DNA of 64,000 nt from an uncultured Mycoplasmatota bacterium (GCA_900543675.1 UQRY01000002.1:1-64000), one strand, 5' to 3'; numbered from the stretch's first letter, positions 8,516-17,579 are shown. Numbers and translations are program-made. The notes: generated by a model from the sequence alone, not told the origin.

Positions 8516-8950
8516 TAGGGGAAAAGTATGGATAATTCCTGATGAAGGACAGATAATCCAGCCACTATTTGAACGAGATGTAGCTCTTGGTGAGAATCAC
8601 ACCAAAAAGATTCAAGAGTTTTCGGATATGTATCAGTTAGGCTTCAATTTAAACCTGATGATTATCAAGAGGCACCATGCCGAATTGCGGAACTTGGTCA
8701 TTTGGTGGTAAAAAGTGAAGATTCATCAGGACTCGTCATTTTCTATTTACCAGAAACGATTACTGATCGCGAATTAGAATGGTTCTATCAAAATGAAATG
8801 ATACTTAGTCGCTATAGTGTGATTGGTGCTTATAATTTACAGAAAATAGATGATGAAGCCAACTGGGAAAAATTTTATGGAATTGATAAGATAAAAAAGG
8901 AAATAAACCGTAAATATATAGTAGGAAAAAACGGTTTGAAAAATAAATAA
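8508..8950 (+). pseudogene. Conserved-looking small gene broken by a one-base frameshift
   Basis: The reading frame opened at ATG 8508 (ribosome site GAGGGGG, overlapping the HD gene by 8 bases) runs MNNRGKVWIIPDEGQIIQP and on to YQLGFN. It then loses the frame and stops at 8711. The frame ending at 8950 continues naturally as KPDDYQEAPCRIAELGHLVV and on to IGAYNLQKIDDEANW. Adding one T to the TTT at 8648-8650 joins the halves into about 147 residues. I do not recognise the family. It sits between the HD gene and valS and should be T-box controlled. Either it is a recent pseudogene or the assembly lacks one base. Confidence 0.75.
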
Positions 8951-8966
8951 GGAGTAGTGAAGAAAT

Positions 8967-11504
8967 ATGTTAGATAAAAAATATGACCATCAAAAAGTAG
9001 AGATGGGAAAATACAAATTTTGGCTAGAAAAAGGGTATTTTAAATCAGGACAAGATAAGACGAAACCAGCTTATTGTATCGTAATACCTCCTCCTAATGT
9101 AACGGGAAAATTACATTTAGGTCATGCTTGGGATACTACTTTACAAGATATTATTATTCGTTATAAACGAATGGATGGGTATGATGCGTTATGGCTACCA
9201 GGTATGGATCATGCTGCAATCGCAACAGAAGCCAAAGTAGTTGCGCGCCTAAAACAACAAGGAGTAGGAAAACGAGAATTAGGAAGAGAAAAATTCTTGG
9301 ATGAGTGTTGGGATTGGACTAGAGAATATGCGGAAAATATTCGTTCCCAATGGGCAAAATTGGGTCTATCTGTAGATTATACTAAAGAGGCCTTTACCTT
9401 AGATGATAACCTTACTCTAGCAGTAAAAACGGTATTTAAAAAAATGTATGATGAGGGATTGATTTATAGAGGAGAACGAATTATCAACTGGGATCCGGAA
9501 GCTCAAACGGCTTTATCCAACGAGGAGGTAATCTATAAGGAAATAGATGGTGCCTTTTATCATCTAAAATATTTTATCGAAGATAGTGATGAATACTTAG
9601 AAGTAGCGACAACTCGTCCGGAAACATTATTTGGTGATACGGCAGTAGCGGTAAATCCAAGTGATGAAAGATACCAAAAATATATTGGAAAACAGGTAAT
9701 TCTTCCTTTAGTAAACAAAAAAATTCCTATTGTTGGCGATGAACATGCCGATCCAGAATTTGGAACTGGTGTCGTTAAGATAACTCCTGCTCATGATCCA
9801 AATGACTTTGAAGTAGGACTTCGTCACAACTTAGAGCGAGTTATAGTCATGAATCCAGATGGAACGATGAATGAAAATGCTGGTAAGTACGTAGGAATGG
9901 ATCGTTTCGAATGCCGAGAAAAAATGTTAAAAGATTTAGAAAAACAGGGCTTATTAATCAAAATCGAACCAATCAAACACAGTGTCGGACATAGCGAAAG
10001 AACTGACGTGATGGTAGAACCGTACTTATCTAAACAGTGGTTTGTTAATATGGAAAAGTTATCTCGTCAAGTTCTAGAAAATCAACAAGATAAAGACAAA
10101 AAGGTAAACTTCTTCCCAGAAAGATTTGAAAAGATTTTAAATCATTGGATGGAAGATTGCCACGATTGGTGTATTTCTCGTCAATTATGGTGGGGACACA
10201 GAATTCCAGCATGGTATAAGGGTGATGAAGTCTATGTAGGAATAGATGCGCCAACAGAAGAAGGATGGCACCAAGATGAAGATGTATTAGATACCTGGTT
10301 TAGTAGTGCTTTATGGCCATTTGCAACTCTTGGTTGGCCAAATGAAACTGAAGATTTCAAACGTTATTTTCCAAATGATTGCTTGGTAACTGGCTATGAT
10401 ATTATTTTCTTCTGGGTTTCTAGAATGATTTTCCAATCTCTAGAGTTTACTGGTAAGAGACCATTTAAAGATTGCTTAATTCATGGATTAATACGAGATA
10501 AGATTGGTAGAAAAATGTCAAAATCATTGGGTAATGGTGTAGATCCGATGGATGTCATCGATACCTATGGTAGTGATTCTCTACGTTTCTTTGTAACAAC
10601 TAACTCTGCCCCAGGTCAAGATTTAAGATATGATGAAGAAAAAGTAAAATCGACATGGAATTTCATTAATAAATTATGGAATGCCTCTAGATACGTATTA
10701 ATGAATCTAGAAGACTTTAGCCAAGAAGATTATACGTTAGAAAGCTTGACTTTACCAGATAAATGGATTTTAGATAAATTGAATACAATAATTGGTAATG
10801 TTAGAGTAAATATGGAAAAATATGAGTTTCATAATGTAGGAAATGAATTATATTCCTTTATCTGGGAAGATTATTGTGACTGGTATATTGAATTATCAAA
10901 AACCAATATGAATCGTACGACAAAGAGTGTATTACTTACTGTACTTACCGATATTTTAAAAATGCTTCATCCATTCATGCCGTATGTAACTGAAGAAATC
11001 TACCAGATGCTTCCAATCAAAGAAGCTGATTCCATTATGATTAGTACTTATCCGAAACAAGATAAAGCAAAGGTATTTAAAAAAGAAAAAGAATTAGTTG
11101 AAAAAATATTAGAAGATATTGTTGCGATTCGTAATTTAAAAGCAACTAATCATATTAGTAAACATGCCGATGTAAAGATAGAAACAAAAGAAGAATTAAA
11201 ATCTATTTATTATTCACAACTCAAGATTCAAAATCCGATCAATGATGACAAACAAGATAATTCAAATAAACTTTCTTACCACTATCAATCTAAATTAGTC
11301 GATATTACTTATTATGATGAAGGTGAACAAGAAGATCTAGCAAAGAAAGAAGAGGAAATCAAGAAGTTAGAACAGTCAATTGAACGCCGTGAAAAATTAC
11401 TTGCCAATGAAAATTACGTCAACAAAGCTCCACAAAATGTCGTTGAATTAGATCGAAAAAAACTACAAGAAGAAAAAGAAAAATTAGCTTTATTAAAAAA
11501 GTAG
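8967..11504 (+). CDS. valS: Valyl-tRNA synthetase
   Basis: A class I aminoacyl-tRNA synthetase charging tRNA-Val. It has 845 residues, slightly shorter than the usual ~880. The [13 protein letters not shown] signature (HIGH motif HLGH at 50-53) opens the catalytic Rossmann fold. The editing CP1 domain follows, with [17 protein letters not shown] and the [12 protein letters not shown] motif. [14 protein letters not shown] near residue 516 is the KMSKS loop. A helical anticodon domain comes next, and the last ~65 residues are the charged tRNA-arm coiled coil typical of bacterial ValRS. AAGGAGTAG provides the ribosome site. It is the last gene of the T-box operon, with a terminator at 11701. Confidence 0.98.
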   Translation: MLDKKYDHQKVEMGKYKFWLEKGYFKSGQDKTKPAYCIVIPPPNVTGKLHLGHAWDTTLQDIIIRYKRMDGYDALWLPGMDHAAIATEAKVVARLKQQGVGKRELGREKFLDECWDWTREYAENIRSQWAKLGLSVDYTKEAFTLDDNLTLAVKTVFKKMYDEGLIYRGERIINWDPEAQTALSNEEVIYKEIDGAFYHLKYFIEDSDEYLEVATTRPETLFGDTAVAVNPSDERYQKYIGKQVILPLVNKKIPIVGDEHADPEFGTGVVKITPAHDPNDFEVGLRHNLERVIVMNPDGTMNENAGKYVGMDRFECREKMLKDLEKQGLLIKIEPIKHSVGHSERTDVMVEPYLSKQWFVNMEKLSRQVLENQQDKDKKVNFFPERFEKILNHWMEDCHDWCISRQLWWGHRIPAWYKGDEVYVGIDAPTEEGWHQDEDVLDTWFSSALWPFATLGWPNETEDFKRYFPNDCLVTGYDIIFFWVSRMIFQSLEFTGKRPFKDCLIHGLIRDKIGRKMSKSLGNGVDPMDVIDTYGSDSLRFFVTTNSAPGQDLRYDEEKVKSTWNFINKLWNASRYVLMNLEDFSQEDYTLESLTLPDKWILDKLNTIIGNVRVNMEKYEFHNVGNELYSFIWEDYCDWYIELSKTNMNRTTKSVLLTVLTDILKMLHPFMPYVTEEIYQMLPIKEADSIMISTYPKQDKAKVFKKEKELVEKILEDIVAIRNLKATNHISKHADVKIETKEELKSIYYSQLKIQNPINDDKQDNSNKLSYHYQSKLVDITYYDEGEQEDLAKKEEEIKKLEQSIERREKLLANENYVNKAPQNVVELDRKKLQEEKEKLALLKK

Positions 11505-11582
11505 CTATGTTAAAGAAAAATTAGAAATATAAAACTGCTTTATAACGGATTATGTTTTAACAGGAAAATATGCTGAAAAATT

Positions 11583-11620
11583 AAAATAAGCCGAAAATAA
11601 GCCGAAAATAAACCGAAAAT
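11583..11620 (+). repeat. Short tandem repeat, 3.5 copies of an 11-bp unit
   Basis: AAAATAAGCCG at 11583-11593 and 11594-11604, then AAAATAAACCG at 11605-11615, then a partial copy. It lies in the 287-bp gap after valS (11505-11791). The rest of that gap, apart from the terminator at 11701, shows nothing assignable. Confidence 0.85.
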
Positions 11621-11700
11621 CAAAAACTAAAGATAAAAAAACAATGAAACTATACATAATTGCGGTAAATATTTATCGAAGTAAGCATGGCTCTCAAAGA

Positions 11701-11730
11701 AAACTTCGGAATAAAATCCGAAGTTTTTCG
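11701..11730 (+). terminator. Intrinsic terminator between valS and the PP-loop gene
   Basis: Perfect 10-bp stem AAACTTCGGA (11701-11710) / TCCGAAGTTT (11717-11726) with a 6-base loop and trailing T residues. Confidence 0.85.
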
Positions 11731-11791
11731 TTTGTGTTAACTAGCCAAGAAGAAAAATATAAGTTAAAATAAAACTAATAGGGGGAAAACT

Positions 11792-12508
11792 ATGGAAGAA
11801 AAACAAGCATTAATTTTATTTTCTGGTGGTTTAGATTCGCTTCTTACTAGTTGTAAAATGATTGAAGATGGGTATCAAGTAACCTTAGTTCACTATGATA
11901 ACGGGAGTAGTAGTAGCTGTGAATATGTTAAAGAAACTGCTGAGAGGTTGATCGAACGCTATGGAGAAGATAAAGTAAAATTTTGGGGATATGGTCTAAC
12001 GGTAGGCTATTTTAAAGTATTACGTGATGAGATGTATAGTTTAGAACTACAAGAAATTGTACAAAAATATCCTTATTTCGATTTGCCACAATTTACTTGT
12101 TTAGCTTGTCGAAGTGCCATGTATATTTATACCGTTTTATTATGCAAAAAGTTAAACATCAAAGTAGTTGTCGAAGGAGCAAGAGCTAGTCAATTATTTG
12201 CCATTGAACAGCTAAGTATGTTAGAAGAGTACCGCGATCTTCTCAATGCTTTTGGAATTGAACTAGTAACCCCTTTAGTAAATTTAGAGAACGATTACGA
12301 TAGAACCATTGAACTACTAATTAGAGGAATTAATCCAACTGTCATAGAGCCACAATGTCATTTCGGTGTACCCATGAAAAAGCCATTAAGTCCTGAAGAA
12401 GAACTAGAAGTTTCTCGTATATACCAAGAAGAATTAAAGCCTAAATGCTTAAAATTAATTAAAATGAGCGAAAAAATCCCATTAGATCCAAAAGGAAAGC
12501 TCTATTAA
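11792..12508 (+). CDS. PP-loop ATP pyrophosphatase-like protein (QueC/ExsB-like)
   Basis: A cytoplasmic enzyme of the N-type ATP pyrophosphatase superfamily. The N-terminus ALILFSGGLDSLLTSC carries the SGGLDS PP-loop that binds ATP phosphates and is followed by LVHYDNG, the usual second strand. A CLACRSAMY motif (near residue 107) and a single Cys in the C-terminal EPQCHFGV stretch could take part in thiol or metal chemistry. QueC proteins end with a CxxCxxC zinc site, which I do not see, so preQ0 synthesis is not supported. It may instead be a tRNA-thiolation or other adenylating enzyme. It is 238 residues long with a GGGGGA ribosome site. It stands alone between two terminators. Confidence 0.75.
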   Translation: MEEKQALILFSGGLDSLLTSCKMIEDGYQVTLVHYDNGSSSSCEYVKETAERLIERYGEDKVKFWGYGLTVGYFKVLRDEMYSLELQEIVQKYPYFDLPQFTCLACRSAMYIYTVLLCKKLNIKVVVEGARASQLFAIEQLSMLEEYRDLLNAFGIELVTPLVNLENDYDRTIELLIRGINPTVIEPQCHFGVPMKKPLSPEEELEVSRIYQEELKPKCLKLIKMSEKIPLDPKGKLY

Positions 12509-12543
12509 TAAAAAAGTTACTATTCACAGTCAAAATATTCACA

Positions 12544-12584
12544 GATTATGGGAAATCATGAAAAAAACTTCTCATAATCTTTTA
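12544..12584 (+). terminator. Intrinsic terminator after the PP-loop gene
   Basis: GATTATGGGAA (12544-12554) pairs with TTCTCATAATC (12569-12579), with one G-U pair, then TTTTATT. Confidence 0.7.
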
Positions 12585-12641
12585 TTATGAAGAAAAATCT
12601 AGTACAATTTGTATAGAAAGATAAAAAATTTTAATTTTCTA

Positions 12642-12672
12642 TTGACTCGGCAGTCGACTGCTCTGTTAATAT
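12642..12672 (+). promoter_or_regulatory. MerR-type promoter/operator
   Basis: TTGACT (12642-12647) and TAATAT (12667-12672) are 19 bp apart, the overlong spacer typical of MerR-controlled promoters. A perfect 12-bp palindrome, GCAGTCGACTGC (12650-12661), sits inside the spacer. The MerR-family gene starts at 12716, so self-regulation is expected. Confidence 0.8.
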
Positions 12673-12715
12673 CTTAACTGAAGGGAGGAGTCTATAGAAA
12701 AAGGAGTGAATAAAC

Positions 12716-13126
12716 GTGTATAAAATTGGTGATTTTTCCAAAATTGTAGATATTCCGGTTAGAACGCTTAGATATTATGCTGAATATGGGGTATTAGTTC
12801 CCAGTGAAATCGATCCATTTACAGGTTATAAATATTATAGTGATGAGAATGTTGGCGAATGTGAATTCATTAAATTGTTGAAATCATTAGATTTTACCCT
12901 TGATGAGATCATCGAATATAAAGAGGGCTTAGACGAAGAAATCTTAGAAAAGAAAAAAGCAGAATTCGAAGAAAAAATTTATCTGTTAAATTTAAAAATT
13001 GACAGAGTAAATCAAATACAAGAAGACATCAAACATAAAAGAAGTCATGGAAAAGAAAAAGAAACCGAAAGAGAAAGAGTGTTAAGGAGGAAATATGAAA
13101 AAAGAAATATTAGAAAAACTATTTAA
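12716..13126 (+). CDS. MerR-family transcriptional regulator
   Basis: Residues 1-70 form the MerR winged helix: YKIGDFSKIVDIPVRTLRYY then GLLxP-like and GYKYYSDENV. A dimerisation coiled coil follows (about 80-115), and then a short basic tail instead of an effector domain. At 136 residues it is a minimal MerR, so no ligand can be proposed. The start is GTG 12716 after AAGGAG. Its last 32 bases overlap the VirD4-like gene, which has its own strong ribosome site inside this gene. The operator at 12642-12672 is directly upstream. It likely twists the 19-bp-spacer promoter of its own operon (regulator, ATPase, possibly radical SAM genes). Confidence 0.9.
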   Translation: MYKIGDFSKIVDIPVRTLRYYAEYGVLVPSEIDPFTGYKYYSDENVGECEFIKLLKSLDFTLDEIIEYKEGLDEEILEKKKAEFEEKIYLLNLKIDRVNQIQEDIKHKRSHGKEKETERERVLRRKYEKRNIRKTI

Positions 13127-14408
13127 TCATCCCCAAAATATGATTATCGAAGGAAATATTTCATCAGGAAAAACAACGAATACATTGTTTCCTATTGTAG
13201 ATAAGATTATTGAACAAAAAGAAAATTTATTGATTTTAGATGCACGAGAAGAGTATTTACATCAGTATCAGGAAAAATTAAAAGAAAACGGTTATCAAAC
13301 AATCATCATAAACTTAAGAGAACCAGATAAAAGTGAAGGCTGGAATCCTTTATCGTATCCATATCAGTTGTACCAGAATGGAAAAATAGACAAAGCGCAA
13401 GAATGTTTAGAAAAGATTGGAAAAACTTGCTTCTATGAAAAACAGGTTCAGGATCCATTCTGGGATAATGCTGCATCCGATATATTTACAGGAATGACCC
13501 TTGGTTTATTTGAAGATGGTACCCCTGAGGAAGTAAATTTGAACAGTATAATGAACATATTTAATCAAGCGGAAGAAAAAATAGGCGGTTCAATTTATCT
13601 AAATGAATATTTTAACGCTAAAAATCCAACTTCAAATGCCTATACTTTTGCTTCTGCCACGATTTTAGCCCCTAAAGAGACGAAGGGAAGTATTTTATCT
13701 GTCGCAAGACAAAGATTAGGAATGTATGCAACCAGAGAAAATCTATCTCAGATGATGAATAAAACAACCTTTGATGTTGAAAATTCTCTTCATAAACCAA
13801 CCGCTTTTATGGTGATTGCTAGAGATGAAAATAGCGCTTTAAATACAGTTGCTACCATGTTTATTGAACAACTATATACTAGATTAATCGATTTAAAAGT
13901 AGATACCAAGTTCCATTTTATATTGGATAATTTCGATAGTATTGAAATATGTCACGATCTAGTAGATATTTTATCCTCTTGTATACCTAGAAATATAAAA
14001 ATATATATTGCGACTCGTTCTTTATCCAAGCTAATCGATACCTATGGAAAATATATGCTAAAACTATGTGATTTAATTTCGATTAGAAATGAAGATATAA
14101 AAATAGAGATGGGTAATCAAGAAGAAAAAATTGAGAAGGACTTTGAAACGATAACAATTCCTAAAAATACGATTTTCTATCCAAGCTATGAAAAAGAAAC
14201 GATTAAATGCTTTGATCTAAAAGAAAAAGTACATCAAATTCGTCATGCTAAGATCATAGAAGCATTAAATGCACAACCAGATGATGGAGAAATAAGTGAC
14301 ATTCAAAAACAAATCGATGATAAGTTTAAAAAGTTAACGGAACAAGAAGCTTATTATCAAGCAAAAGAACAAAAATCAGAATTAGAACAATTTAAAATCG
14401 AAGATTAA
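13095..14408 (+). CDS. Orphan VirD4/TraG-like coupling ATPase
   Basis: Resembles type IV coupling proteins (VirD4/TraG), the DNA-pumping ATPases of conjugation. Walker A is EGNISSGKTT at residues 19-28. Characteristic VirD4 stretches follow: LLILDAREEYL, WNPLSYPY, and DPFWDNAASDIFTGMTLGLF. Walker B is FHFILDNFDSIE near residue 276, where family members normally have DE, so hydrolysis may be altered. TRSLSKLIDTYG resembles the T4CP sensor region. The protein has 437 residues and no N-terminal membrane helices. No relaxase or type IV secretion genes are visible, so it is not part of an evident conjugative element. The start ATG 13095 has TTAAGGAGGAAAT and overlaps the MerR gene by 32 bases. Confidence 0.75.
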   Translation: MKKEILEKLFNHPQNMIIEGNISSGKTTNTLFPIVDKIIEQKENLLILDAREEYLHQYQEKLKENGYQTIIINLREPDKSEGWNPLSYPYQLYQNGKIDKAQECLEKIGKTCFYEKQVQDPFWDNAASDIFTGMTLGLFEDGTPEEVNLNSIMNIFNQAEEKIGGSIYLNEYFNAKNPTSNAYTFASATILAPKETKGSILSVARQRLGMYATRENLSQMMNKTTFDVENSLHKPTAFMVIARDENSALNTVATMFIEQLYTRLIDLKVDTKFHFILDNFDSIEICHDLVDILSSCIPRNIKIYIATRSLSKLIDTYGKYMLKLCDLISIRNEDIKIEMGNQEEKIEKDFETITIPKNTIFYPSYEKETIKCFDLKEKVHQIRHAKIIEALNAQPDDGEISDIQKQIDDKFKKLTEQEAYYQAKEQKSELEQFKIED

Positions 14409-14434
14409 AAATAGTAACAAGTAAAGTAGGTGTT

Positions 14435-15532
14435 GTGATGGACGATGAAATCAAAAAAATTAAACAAAAGAATTTAGATCGATTATATGATTATCGTCAA
14501 AAACTCTATAAGAACCCCATTTTAAAAGATCTATTTTTAGAAGTAACTTCTAGATGCAACGCTAGATGTTGTCACTGTGGAAGTAGTCGTACAGATAAAG
14601 TCAAAGAAGAATCAGTGCGGAAGCGTTAAAAAAGGCCCTTTTAGATATTACTGATCACTATAACGCAGCCGATATTTTATTAAATGTTACGGGAGGAGAA
14701 CCGCTAGTTAGAAAAGATTTATTTGAAATCATGGATTATGCCAATCATTTAGGTTTTCATTGGGGAATGACTTCTAATGGTATGTTAATTACCGATGAGA
14801 TTTTAGAAAAGATGAATCAAACCAATATGGAAACCATTTCTATTAGTTTAGTTGGGTTAAAAGAGACACATGAAAGGTTTCGCAAAGTACCAAGCTCTTT
14901 TGAACGCATTATCACAAACATAAAAAAAACTACAGAAAGTCCCATCAATTAAAGTCGCCCAAGTCACGACCGTAGCTAATAAGAAAAACCTTCATGAACT
15001 AGAATCTTTATATCAACTAATGAAAGAGTTAAAAGTTGTTTCTTGGCGGGTAATTAATGTAGATCCAATTGGTAGAGCGAAAGAAAATAAAGAAATTCTA
15101 CTAGATAAAGAAGAGTATCAGTACTTATTTTCCTTTATTAAAGAAAAACGAGAAGAAAATATAATTAATGCAGAATATGGTTGTAGTCATTATCTAGGCC
15201 TTTCTTTAGAAAAGGAGCTACGAGATACTTACTTTTCTTGTGTTGCGGGACTCTATGTCGCAAGTATTCTAAGTAATGGTGATATCTTCATTTGTCCTAA
15301 TGTAGAAAGAAGAAAAGAATTTATCCAAGGAAATATAAAACACGATAACTTTGTAGAAGTATGGGAAAATAAATTTCAATTATTTAGAACAGATAACCGA
15401 ACAAAATATGACCAATGTAATGGTTGTCCAAACTGGAAATATTGTTTAGGCGACTCGTTTCATACCTTTGATTTTGAAAAGAAAAAAACGTGTTTTTGTA
15501 TTCGAGAATTATACGAGGTAAATTATGTATAA
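14435..15532 (+). pseudogene. Radical SAM/SPASM protein broken by two frameshifts
   Basis: The pieces 14435-14629, ~14611-14952 and ~14930-15532 read as one protein of about 365 residues once two single-base shifts are undone. One A seems missing near 14609-14611 (KEE then ISAEALKKALLDI, LNVTGGEPLVRKDLF), and one A extra in the A8 run at 14922-14929 (NIKK then LQKVPSIKVAQVTTVANKK). The radical SAM cluster motif is CNARCCHC (CxxxCxxC). The SPASM-type tail holds CVAGLYV, CPNVE, CNGCPNWKYC and CFC cysteines for auxiliary Fe-S clusters. Such enzymes modify peptides or act as anaerobic maturases. The substrate here is unknown; a 167-residue partner gene overlaps its end. Both lesions are next to homopolymers, so sequencing error is a real alternative to decay. 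Confidence 0.8.
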
Positions 15533-16028
15533 TGAAGAAAAAAATAATCGTTATGATATAAATCCAGAAGAAAATATTCCACGGGAAGTTTATGGTATTC
15601 CAAACCCCAATCGAGTAATAAAAAACGCAAATGACTATGATCGTTATCCGAGTATAACTATGGAATCAGCTAGAATAAATATCAGTAACAGTAAATCTAA
15701 CTATATGTTGAGAATCAATCATTTTATTCCGACAGATAAATATAAATTACTATTTGATGATATCAGACAGGCAAGAGGAAATTTACCAGTTCTCATCTCT
15801 AAAGAAGATTACCATAAATTTATGGAAAAATTATCTTCATTAACTAGTCGTTGGGAAAGTACCTATACTGGAAATCATGAGGTGAAGTGGAATATAGGAA
15901 TTACCCCTAATGATGGAGAAATTCGTTTGATTTTTGGATATGGTAGTTTCCCTAGTAATTGGAATGATTTTATCGATTTATTAATAGAGTACGAACAATT
16001 ATATAAAAAACTAAAAAATAATGAATAA
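15525..16028 (+). CDS. Unknown 167-residue protein coupled to the radical SAM gene
   Basis: No family recognised. It is a soluble, hydrophilic protein. It begins with a charged, Asn/Pro-rich stretch (residues 1-50) and then a compact domain with LRINHFIPTDKYKLLFDDIR, WNIGITPNDGEIRLIFGYG and a helical end. Its ATG overlaps the radical SAM gene by 8 bases and has GAGGT upstream, so translation is coupled and joint function is likely. It lacks the Cys- or Gly-rich composition of a typical RiPP precursor, so a substrate-recognition or accessory role is only a possibility. Confidence 0.7.
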   Translation: MYNEEKNNRYDINPEENIPREVYGIPNPNRVIKNANDYDRYPSITMESARINISNSKSNYMLRINHFIPTDKYKLLFDDIRQARGNLPVLISKEDYHKFMEKLSSLTSRWESTYTGNHEVKWNIGITPNDGEIRLIFGYGSFPSNWNDFIDLLIEYEQLYKKLKNNE

Positions 16029-16132
16029 AAACCATATTCAAGATAAGATAGTATTGTATCAGTAGGAAATATTCCTATGGAATTGTTCGTCACTACCGTT
16101 TTCTCGATTATTATGATATCGATTGACAAATT

Positions 16133-16161
16133 ACTTTAGAAAATAATTTCTAAAGTTTTTC
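16133..16161 (+). terminator. Intrinsic terminator after the MerR/radical SAM gene group
   Basis: Perfect 10-bp stem ACTTTAGAAA (16133-16142) / TTTCTAAAGT (16147-16156), loop ATAA, T run. Confidence 0.85.
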
Positions 16162-16194
16162 TATAGCTCTTATGTACAATTAAATGGAAAAAAG

Positions 16195-16223
16195 TTTGCA
16201 ATTTTAAAAAAATAATATATAAT
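16195..16223 (+). promoter_or_regulatory. Promoter of the 226-residue unknown gene
   Basis: TTTGCA (16195-16200), 17-bp spacer, TATAAT (16218-16223); ATG at 16254. Confidence 0.75.
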
Positions 16224-16253
16224 CTGTGGGCACAAAGGAAGAGAAGAGAGAAA

Positions 16254-16934
16254 ATGAAAAATATTAATGATAATCTAGATTTAACTATACTTGAACTTCA
16301 AATGCTAAAAGATATGCTAAAAGATGAGAGTTTCTACACATATAATGACGTAAAAGTAGATACGCAAAGAAATGTAGTAGAGGGGAAACTTATTACCGTA
16401 CTTGGAGAAAATTCAATTCGAGAAGAAAAAAATTATTCTGTAGAATTTGATTTGGATCACAACATGATCCGTCTATGCGTACAAACCAATAGGATAACCG
16501 ATGTTAAACCTTTAAATTATATCGATGAAGGGGATGCATATACTTACCGTAGAACCAATATTCAACAAATTAGAGAATATCAAATAGTAAATGGTAAAAT
16601 GAAAGCAACAGGGGTCACCGTATCGCAAAGTGTACAAGAAGACACACTTGGTGGTGGAGAATGGATAATCTTACCGTTCTCAAGCGTAGCGGATGCATTA
16701 AATGCTAAACGTATTACTTTTTTACCAACTTCTCACAAAATCGATGTGATGGAAGAGGAAACTTGGGAATTACCAGAAGGGTATAAAATTACAGACGGCT
16801 TAGCTCCATTTACCAAAATAGAAGAGAAGATGGCAGCAACTGTTTCTGATACGACTGCTCAATTCACATTTGATCAAGTTTGTAAAACAATCCTAGATGA
16901 AAATTCAAATAATCTAGTAAAAAAACATAAATAA
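16254..16934 (+). CDS. Unknown 226-residue cytoplasmic protein
   Basis: I do not recognise the family. It has no signal peptide or membrane segment. The middle (about 25-160) is predicted beta-rich, with VDTQRNVVEGKLITVLGENS and GGGEWIILPFSSVADALNAK. The last ~60 residues are mixed helical. The AAGGAAGAGA ribosome site precedes the ATG. It is a monocistronic unit with a clear promoter and a strong terminator, so it is regulated separately from its neighbours. Confidence 0.75.
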   Translation: MKNINDNLDLTILELQMLKDMLKDESFYTYNDVKVDTQRNVVEGKLITVLGENSIREEKNYSVEFDLDHNMIRLCVQTNRITDVKPLNYIDEGDAYTYRRTNIQQIREYQIVNGKMKATGVTVSQSVQEDTLGGGEWIILPFSSVADALNAKRITFLPTSHKIDVMEEETWELPEGYKITDGLAPFTKIEEKMAATVSDTTAQFTFDQVCKTILDENSNNLVKKHK

Positions 16935-16946
16935 TAAAAATCAGTC

Positions 16947-16983
16947 AAAAGCCTTTAGTTCAAAAGATCTAAAGGCTTTTTCT
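16947..16983 (+). terminator. Intrinsic terminator
   Basis: AAAAGCCTTTAG (16947-16958) / CTAAAGGCTTTT (16969-16980), perfect 12-bp stem, ending in T residues. Confidence 0.9.
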
Positions 16984-17054
16984 ATTCCTCAAAACCAAAA
17001 TAAATTATGATGCATAATATAGGAAAATATGGTATACTAAGCATGGTGATGAAA

Positions 17055-17579
17055 GTGAAGAAAAATATTTATATCATTACCTTGATTTTAGTTATACTCG
17101 ATCAAGTAGTAAAGAGAATTATTATAAATAGTTTTTCTTTATTAGAAGTAAAAGAGATTATTCCAGATTTCTTCTATTTTACCTATGTAGAAAATACAGG
17201 AGCAGCTTGGAGTATCTTAGAAGATAGTACTTTTTTTCTCACCGTGATTAGTGCGATTTGTTTAATTATACTGAATCGCTACCTAATGAAAAAAAATACC
17301 TTTTCTCGCTTAGAAGAATGGTATTATGGACTTATTATGGGTGGCATTTTAGGAAATTTTATCGATAGAGTAGTAAGAGATGGGGTCGTTGATTATATTG
17401 GCTTTGAGTTTGGAAATTATCAGTTTCCGATATTCAATATTGCGGATATGGCGATCGTTATCGGCGTAGGATTAGTCCTACTAGAGATGATTAAGGGGGA
17501 TAATGATGATAGAAATAGAAGCAAAAAAGAAAGAGATAAGACTAGATCAATATCTAAGCGAAGAGTTAGAAATCAGTAG
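17055..17579 (+). CDS. lspA: Lipoprotein signal peptidase (signal peptidase II)
   Basis: A membrane aspartyl protease that removes signal peptides from prolipoproteins such as the one at 57446. Four membrane segments are visible. The catalytic aspartates lie in the usual motifs: GNFIDRVVRDGVVDYI (first Asp) and FNIADMAIVIG (second). VENTGAAWSIL is the third signature. The start is GTG 17055, four bases after GGTGAT; upstream ATGs at 17043/17049 sit at or before the likely transcription start of the TGGTATACT (17030-17038) promoter. The C-terminus carries a basic tail of about 25 residues, and this tail lies entirely in the 74-base overlap with rluD. Confidence 0.93.
   Translation: MKKNIYIITLILVILDQVVKRIIINSFSLLEVKEIIPDFFYFTYVENTGAAWSILEDSTFFLTVISAICLIILNRYLMKKNTFSRLEEWYYGLIMGGILGNFIDRVVRDGVVDYIGFEFGNYQFPIFNIADMAIVIGVGLVLLEMIKGDNDDRNRSKKERDKTRSISKRRVRNQ

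Noticed and set aside
11583..11620. CRISPR-like repeats
   Set aside because: The 11-bp units are directly adjacent with no spacers, and no cas gene is present in the window.
11505..11791. preQ1 riboswitch upstream of the QueC-like PP-loop gene
   Set aside because: No preQ1 aptamer consensus can be traced; the gap holds an 11-bp tandem repeat and a terminator only, and the protein lacks the QueC zinc cysteines.
13095..14408. Part of an integrative conjugative element
   Set aside because: No relaxase, VirB4-like ATPase, integrase or attachment repeats are visible nearby, so only an orphan coupling-type ATPase can be supported.
14435..15532. Programmed frameshifting in the radical SAM gene
   Set aside because: Two shifts in opposite directions would be needed and I see no stimulating structure; decay or sequencing error is simpler.
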